NCBI RefSeq assembly: GCF_023091745.1
Contig: NC_068910.1
Location: 95,174,170 to 95,238,169 of the forward strand
Origin: Budorcas taxicolor
Lineage: Eukaryota > Chordata > Mammalia > Artiodactyla > Bovidae
DNA length: 64,000 nucleotides
Direction: 5' to 3'
Below, in pieces: positions 57,433 to 64,000 of this stretch. Made by a program: the position numbers and the translations under genes. The notes under the pieces were generated by a model. It ran no database searches. It saw only the letters and a list, made by a program, of their open reading frames with translations, and was not told the origin of the DNA. Within the stretch, counting starts at the first letter, position 1. Every line of letters begins with the position of its first letter.

Positions 57433-60400
57433 TAAATCTAGTATATTTTACTTGCTGAATATAAAGCAGGATTCCATGGGCTAGTGTATGAGTAAGATGA
57501 AATGAGTAGGGTCCCTGGCCTCATATGCTGATGTGATACAGCACGGCAAATAGGCATGTGTAAAACTGAGGCAGCCGGTTGATTGAAAGTAAGAGAGAAA
57601 CACAGGTGTGGATTGAGTGAGAGAGTATTCAGATTCGTGATTATAAACTTGTGTGGCACCTCAGAAAGCATTTCGTATTCTGAAGGTCTTAAACTTGTTT
57701 GTCCATAAGTCTTTATGGGGAAGTGTAATCTTCCACTATAGTACTTTTCAGAAATAATTTTGAAAATGTTATTTTTCTACCCAGATATATACATACATAT
57801 GTATATGCACATGTGTTCTGTGCTATTTTTCCTTCTGCAGCTCCTTTAATTATGACTTCTCTTCCTCTTTGTTTTTCTTCTTCTCTTTCTCCTTACTCTC
57901 CTTTTAATTTATTTTTTTTCCCCAAGCAGTATGTTTTAAAGTAGATGCTCCTCTTATGTTGAAGGCTCAAAGATCATGTTGGATAAATGGAACTAGTTTA
58001 AATTCCATCCTTGAGGCATGACCAGTAAAGAAGAGTCCTCAGTGTTTCAGAGAAATTTTATAAGGGGTTTTAACACATGGATGACCAGAAACTTATTTAA
58101 CACAATATATAAACAACTACTGTATGTAGTGAAGATTTGGATATTCAGTTTAGGAAGTACTGATGCATAGAAGTCTACACCAAAATGGATAACACATACA
58201 AGATAGAAAATAAAAACACTCCTTTCCTGGATGTTCAGTTTTATTTAAACTTTTCTGACTATTTTTTTTAATAGCTCTGTCCAGAATCTCTCTGAATTGC
58301 AGACTGTGTGTCCCATTAGAATAATAGCTTCAGAAAGGGCTAGTGCAGCTACCCAAAGGACACTAGAGTTTTGTGATCAGTTTCTGATGAGTGTCAATTG
58401 AAGGACATATTGCTGGACACTTTGCAGTGATCATAGTGGGCTATCTTAACAAATAGTTGTTAGTCATGTGTGTGAAATGTTGCTGAATAAGACTAGATGA
58501 TAATAATTTGTACTTAATAGTCAAATGTTTTTGCATAATTTTAAGATATATATAGAATTTTCAAAAATGGACTAAAACCAATGATAATATGTATTTAATT
58601 CTGTTCAGATGCCCTTTGAGTTTATCACTATCTGGTAGAGTCATGCCATTGACAGTAACAATGCTCACGATACTTGCATCATCAGAACAACACACATCTC
58701 TGCATAGGTACTGTAGAATTAGGGGTAAACATTTCAACCTGTCGTATTTTCTACTGTAACATTTGGGTATTGGAATTCACAATGTTTTACTTTCAATTAT
58801 CTTCCTCCTTTACCGTCTCTATTTTATTGATACACTGTTAAATTGATGTGGATTTTTCTGAAATGATTTGTGCAGGTTGGTTATGGTATCTGTCTGTTAT
58901 TCCAGACTAGGAATATTACAAAATATTTGTTATACAAAAGGAATGAAATGTTTTATAAGCTTGAAAAGTGCTACATGTAAAGAGGTAAAAAATTCTTACC
59001 TTGACTGAGTTCCATAGGTATCAGAGACTGCTAGACAGAGTAAGAAGTTTGCATTGGTTATCTAAAACCCTCCTATTGACAGATGAGGCTGAGTCCTAGA
59101 ATGATTACATTTCTTTCCAATGGTGACATGAACATTAGAACAATGATGGGAGTAGAAAATATGTCTTAAAAGTAAAATGTTTTCAACATTAACAGGCATA
59201 TGTAAGCCACATAGATCAGAAACTTGTTTTAACAATCAGGAACTGGGGTGGGAAAACTTGCCTATATGAAGTTGCATAAAATGTATATCCCTGCTCCAAG
59301 TTCTATAGTCAGATATTTCCCTACAGTAGGTCTTTATGCATTTTTATAATTTTTCTGCTTTATATTTTGTGCTGGTAATGCCCCAAATACCCATGATTAC
59401 TATGATGTCAAAGACATAATGATTTTTATTATAGTTATTAGCTTTAAAACTTTGATTCACATTCAGAAGTACATAATAAACTCCACTAGTCACACATAAC
59501 ACATTGGAAATGATTTTCAAAGGTGTGATCAAGTTAAACACACATTTCTCTGTTCTGATCAAAGGACTGAAGTATCAAATAAATACCAAACAAAAGTGCA
59601 AATTATGTGTTCATACATAAAGGGTAAAATAGCTTTCCATATATTATCATTTTATTTGGATTTGATTTATAAAACTTCAGTTTATCTTTCAGTGTGTTCT
59701 AGTTATTATAAATTAAACAAAATTAGATGCACTTGTTATTTATAGTATGTTGCTGAATTAAAGCAATAGTAACATTTTTTGTTGTTGTTAAAATTGCAGT
59801 GTTTTCCTTATTTCTTATTTCAAAATGTGAAAGTCACTACACTTATAGTGAATCATGGCAGAAGAAAGTAGGGAGATTTATGTAGTCTCAAGCAAGAGAC
59901 AAACTATGAATAGGAAAACCTGGCTCAGTTCCAACATAGATTTCCAATTTTTTACCTGATTAGTTGTGAGATAATTTTAAATGGAAGTAAGGAGTGCTTC
60001 ACCTTCTAAAATAGACCAGAAAATGCTGATGAAGTCTTTTGTTCTCATTTCCGATATCAATGCAAATAGGAAAGAAGTATTTTCTTTTTTATCTCTCATG
60101 CAAAATACATAGAGCTAACAAAGGAATTGAAAATATTCTATGAAGTTATTTTAAATATATATATGTTATATATGTATATATATCATAACAGAAATAAAAT
60201 ACTTCTGCAAAATTTTAGCTTTCACTATATTCATTTGGAATTACCCTAAGGACATTGGCATCCTTCAACACACATGAAATGATAATGTTAAATTTTTCAC
60301 CCAAAAGAATAAATTATTATATTTAAATACAATTGCTCTGAAATAACAGTTTTGACTAAAAAGAAAACGAACAAACAAAACAAAACAAAAAAAAACATGT

Positions 60401-60629
60401 GTTGGCGCTTCCTTCCAGAAAGATAGATCAGATACATTTCCCCATATTCTGCATAGTAGGAAATAAAACAAACAAACAAAATATATCCTTCCTGCTAGTA
60501 TAAAAATCCTGGATATTATGTGTAAAACAAACATAATCAGAGTAAAAAAAATTAGAAAGAAAAAAGTAGAAAATGTAGTTATCTCTGGACATAAACACAA
60601 ATATGATTTTGAATTCCCTAGCTTTTCAG
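57433..60629. other. No recognisable gene or repeat
   Basis: The longest stretch without a called element. Only short low-complexity tracts occur: TATATACATACATATGTATA near 57785, TATATATATGTTATATATG near 60157, AACAAACAAAACAAAAC near 60370. Frames of 111 and 60 codons on the minus strand (60265-60600) are Phe- and Leu-rich translations of A-rich sequence. Confidence 0.45.
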
Positions 60630-62275
60630 ACTATAATACAATTTCACTTATTTCACATGCTAGTAAGGTTACACTCAAAGTTGTTCACACCAGGCTTCGG
60701 TAGTACATGAGCCGAGAACTTCCAGATGTACAAACTGGGTTTAGAAAATGCAGAAGAACCAGTGATCAAATTGCCAACATCCACTGAATCATAGAGAAAG
60801 AAAGGGAATTCCAGAAAAACATCTACTTTTGCTTCCTTGACCATGCTACAGCCTTTGTGTGGATCACAACAAACTGGAAATTTCTTAAAGAGGTGGGAAT
60901 ACCAGAACACATTACCTGTCTCCTGAGAAACCTGTGTGCAGGTCATGAAGCAAGTTAGATCAAGACATGGAAAAATGGACTTCTTAAAAATTGGGAAAGG
61001 AATATAACAAGGCTGTGTATTGTCACCCTGCTTATTTCACTTCTATGCAGAGTATATTATGCAAATGCTGTACTGGATGAATCATAAATTGGAATAAAGA
61101 TTCCTGGGAGAAATATCAACAACCTCAGATATGCAGATGACCACCCTAGTAGCAGAAAGCAAAGAGAAACTAAAGAGCTTCTTGATAAGAATGAAAAAAT
61201 AGAATGAAAATGCTGGCTTATCCCAGTGCACCAGCCCCAAGCATCCTGTATCCTGCATCGAACCTGGACTGGTGATTCATTTCTCATATGATATTATACA
61301 TGTTTCAATGCCGTTCTCCCAAATCATCCCACCCTCTCCCTCTCCCACAGAGTCCAAGAGACTGTTATATACATCTGCATCTCTTTTGCTGTCTCGCATA
61401 CAGGGTTATCATTACCATTTTTCTAAATTCCATATTTATGTGTTAGTATGGGGAGGGAGGTGGAAGGTGGGTTCAGGAGTGGGAACTTATGTACACCTGT
61501 GGCGGGTTCATGTTGATGTATGGCAAAACTAAAACAGTATTGTAAAGTAAAAAAAAATAATAATAATAAAAAAAAAATGCTGGCTTAAAACTCAATGTTC
61601 AAAAAGAAAAAAAAAAAGTAAGATTGTGACATCCAGTTCCATCACTTCATGGCAAATAGAAGGAGGAAAAAAATGGAAGCAGTGAGAGAATTTATTTTCT
61701 TGAACTCCAAAATCACTGCAGCCACAAAATTAAATGTGCTTGTTCTTTGGAAGGAAAGCTACAGTAAACCTAGATAGCATATTTAAAGGCAGAGATATCA
61801 CTTTGTCAACAAAGGTCCATATAGTCAAAGCTATGGTTTTTCCAATAGTCATACATGGATGTGAGAATAGGACCATAAAGAAGGCCTGAGCACTGAGAAA
61901 TTGATGCTTCTGAATTTGGTGCTGGAGTAGACCCTTGAGAGTCCCTTGGACAGCAAGGAGATCAAACCAGTCAGCCCTAAAGGAAATCAACCCTAAATAT
62001 TCATTAGAAGGACTGATGGTGAAGCTGAAGTTTCAATACTTAGGCCATTTGATACAAAGAGCTGATTCATTGGAAATGGCCCTGATCCTGGAAATGATTG
62101 AAGGTAAAAGGAAAAGGGGACAGTAGAGGATGAGATGGTTGTATAACATCACCTACTCAATGGCCATGAATTTGAACAAACTCTGGGAGATATTATTGAA
62201 GGACAGAACAACCTGGATGCTACAGTCTGTAGGGTTGCATAGAAACAGACATAAGTTAGCCACTGAACAGACACA
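60630..62275 (+). mobile_element. BovB LINE 3' half, interrupted by L1
   Basis: The only plus-strand BovB in the window, starting in the RT region (ATTTCACATGCTAGTAAGGT). Recognisable stretches: ACAAACTGGGTTTAGAAAAT, CATTACCTGTCTCCTGAGAA, AGGCTGTGTATTGTCACCCT, and the 3' end GGAGATATTATTGAAGGACA. The YADD codons (61130-61141) are intact, but the frame is broken directly after them, where one base is missing. The L1 at 61221-61573 splits it, and it ends near GTTGCATAGAAACAGACA. Not functional. Confidence 0.93.
61221..61573 (+). mobile_element. 5'-inverted ruminant L1 inside BovB
   Basis: 61221 to about 61449 is ruminant L1 3' sequence in antisense (CCAGTGCACCAGCCCCAAGC, GTTTCAATGCCGTTCTCCCA, CATACAGGGTTATCATTACC, TTTATGTGTTAGTA). 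From about 61450 the sense strand continues (GGGGAGGGAGGTGGAAGGTG, GTATGGCAAAACTAAAACAG) into the A-rich tail. The two halves are neighbouring L1 segments with only about 20 bases lost between them, the hallmark of twin priming. A perfect 14-bp TSD AAAATGCTGGCTTA (61207-61220 and 61574-61587) consists of BovB sequence. Confidence 0.96.
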
Positions 62276-62574
62276 ACAAAGCTTTTCATTTTGCCTCAGT
62301 TAACAAAAATGGGTGCCAAAGAATCCAATAACTTGAAAGTACCAATGGACACAGAAAATAAGTTGTCCAAACAAATCCTGCTTTTTATACCCAAAGACCA
62401 GGAAATAGGGAAATAGGAAACTTATCTAGACCAGCCACCTTTAGAAAATGACTGCACCATTACCCCGAACATACAAAAACAAACAAACTAAACACAGCAA
62501 ACTGTGGCCACCCAGACCCAAATCACCAATGGCCAGGGGATGACCACAGATTTCTCCTTTTTCGGGTCAATATA

Positions 62575-62784
62575 GTGTTAGTTGCTTCAGTTGTGTCTGA
62601 CTCTTTGCAAACCTATGGACTGTAGCCCAACAGGATCCTCTGTCCGTGGGATTCTCCAGGCAAGAACACTACAGTGGGTAGCCATTCCCTTCTCGAAGCG
62701 AGTCTTCCCAACCCAGGGAACAAATCCAGATCTCCTGCATTGCAAGCAGATTCTTTATTGTCAGGCCAATAAAGAAGTAAGCCC
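62575..62784 (-). mobile_element. Bov-tA SINE
   Basis: Antisense: GTTGCTTCAGTTGTGTCTGA, GTAGCCCAACAGGATCCTCT, CAGGCAAGAACACTACAGTG, AGTCTTCCCAACCCAGGGAA, then the degraded head TTCTTTATTGTCAGGCCAAT. It lies between the BovB end and the old L1. Confidence 0.92.
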
Positions 62785-62785
62785 C

Positions 62786-63370
62786 ACCCTCTGCCAACCT
62801 CTTATCCAGCCAGAATAGGATCAGAGAAGACTAAAAATTAAGGAACCTGGATTTTCACCCCTCCCTGGCATACTTCCCTCACATTGGTATCAGAGAAAGC
62901 CATTTTGGGAATGTAACAAGGAATCCCCATCTCTCTCAGCCAAAGAAATATCAGTGGATGGTTATATGGGAGAGGAAACACTTATTCCCACCCAGCAATG
63001 GTGAGGAGTCCGCCTTCTCTGGCTGAGTGGGAAGCTTGGGCTTTTATTGCCACTGGGATATGGGTAGATGGCACTTGTGTACAGGGTCAGAGAAAGCTGC
63101 ACGACATGTGATGATTTCAATACTGTCAACCAGGAAGATCTCAAGCTGAACACAAAAGACAGTCAATCATTGCCAAACCCCAGATAACAAAAGATGCTAA
63201 AATTATCTGACAAAGATTTTTTTTTAAAGATACCATAAAGATGCTTTGACCAGCAACTATGAATATGCCTGAAATGAGTGAAAAAATGTCTCAGAATAAA
63301 ATACGGAAAGTTTCAACAAAAAGATAAATATATAATGAAAACCTGGGTGGAAATTTTAGAATGAACTTGA
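62786..63370 (+). mobile_element. Old L1 5' UTR and ORF1 start
   Basis: This is the 5' part of an old mammalian L1 in sense orientation: CAGAGAAAGCCATTTTGGGA, CCAGGAAGATCTCAAGCTGA, AAAGATGCTAAAATTATCTG ACAAAGA, AAGATGCTTTGACCAGCAAC, GAGTGAAAAAATGTCTCAGA, GGTGGAAATTTTAGAATGAA. It corresponds to the coiled-coil N-terminal region of ORF1, with no open frame. The 5' edge may lie left of the Bov-tA. Confidence 0.7.
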
Positions 63371-64000
63371 GAGCTAAGCTGCTTGGTGTCGGAATAGTCA
63401 ATATTGTAACAATGAACCAAAACGAAAACAACCCTCCAATTTTTAATCACTTACTCCCACGGTGTAAGCAAGCGGCCAAACCTAAGAAATTGTTGGCTCT
63501 CCCGACCCATTTTCCACCATGGCACAATGCCAGGTCCAGGCAGCACAGACACAGGGATCTTTTCACTTCCAAGTGACATCTGATGGTCAGTGGGGAAGGA
63601 CAGGAGTAAGGACTAGGACTAGAAAACTGCTTGATGTTGAATAAGAGTAGAGAAACATGTCTTTAAGTTTCCCTCCAGTTCCATCTCTAAAATGTTCTAG
63701 AGCAAAAACACCAGGGGGAAGGAATATGTATAATATGTCTATTACATATGTATTATTATGTATACATGTGTATACACAGTACATATTATACATATATCAG
63801 ATATATATAATAGCCTGGCCAGCTGGGGATCCTGAATCCTTGACTGCAACTCCCTTTGGAGAAGGCAAGGCAAAGTCCATGTGTGAGTCTGGTGGTCCCT
63901 GAAGCCTGCAGGTACAGCCTCTGTAATTGCAGGTAGTAAGGTCTAAAAAATCACACACAAGCTCTTTAGCCAGGAGCCAGATTCCTCACTTTCTAGCCCG
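63371..64000. other. Unidentified sequence and a TA-rich tract
   Basis: 63385-63560 is unrecognised, less AT-rich and holds five CpGs between about 63388 and 63503. A degenerate TATATG/ATACAT tract occupies about 63722-63812. The rest to the window end is unrecognised. The 81-codon frame across the tract is low complexity. Confidence 0.45.

Noticed and set aside
10048..62275. Six of seven BovB copies on the minus strand
   Set aside because: With seven copies, a 6:1 split is well within chance (two-sided about 0.125).
1..64000. CRISPR array, phage, plasmid or bacterial operon
   Set aside because: No regularly spaced identical repeats, no dense coding, no ribosome-binding sites; the whole window fits ruminant repeat-rich DNA.

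Overview
The window is ruminant nuclear DNA. This follows from the repeat content: BovB (RTE-clade) LINE copies, tRNA-Glu-derived Bov-tA SINEs, Bov-A2 SINEs ending in AGC-repeat tails, and 3' ends of the ruminant-specific L1. I cannot tell cattle, buffalo, sheep or goat apart from this alone. I see no protein-coding gene, no structural RNA gene, no CRISPR array and no prokaryotic feature. The longest open frames lie inside or antisense to BovB and Bov-tA. The window reads as an AT-rich, gene-poor intergenic stretch or part of a very long intron.

Layout. 0-10 kb: a Bov-A2 monomer, an L1 3' end, a Tigger1-like DNA transposon and old MIRs, then two LTR-like blocks (6.9-8.1 kb) and an old L1 3' end (8.8-9.2 kb). 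10-20 kb: a BovB fragment with a perfect 16-bp target-site duplication (TSD), a palindromic MITE, MER5-like and L2 remnants, an L1 with a 5' inversion, an MLT1 LTR, and one Bov-tA inserted inside another. 20-30 kb: tandem CHR-type SINEs, an MLT1 split by a Bov-tA, and a 4-kb block of old minus-strand L1 sequence with secondary insertions. 30-45 kb: BovB 3' ends, SINEs, L2, a full Bov-A2 dimer, and further LTR-like and MITE remnants. 46-50 kb: a nest three insertions deep, containing a solo LTR with TG/CA ends, a TATA-like box and AATAAA. 52-55 kb: the longest BovB copy, with readable but dead endonuclease and reverse-transcriptase remnants. 60-64 kb: a plus-strand BovB interrupted by a 5'-inverted L1 with a perfect 14-bp TSD, then the 5' region of an old L1.

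There is no operon-like or pathway-like cooperation here. The biology is retrotransposition: LINE machinery (L1, BovB) inserted itself and mobilised SINEs, and many insertion footprints (TSDs, tails, twin-priming inversions, nesting order) can be read directly. I found no evidence for an undescribed system. The most unusual structures are a 68-bp direct repeat flanking a truncated Bov-tA (23.0-23.25 kb), the inverted L1s, and an unexplained 70-bp tandem duplication at 34.5 kb. Family names come from remembered consensus sequences, not from a search, and edges without a stated TSD are approximate.
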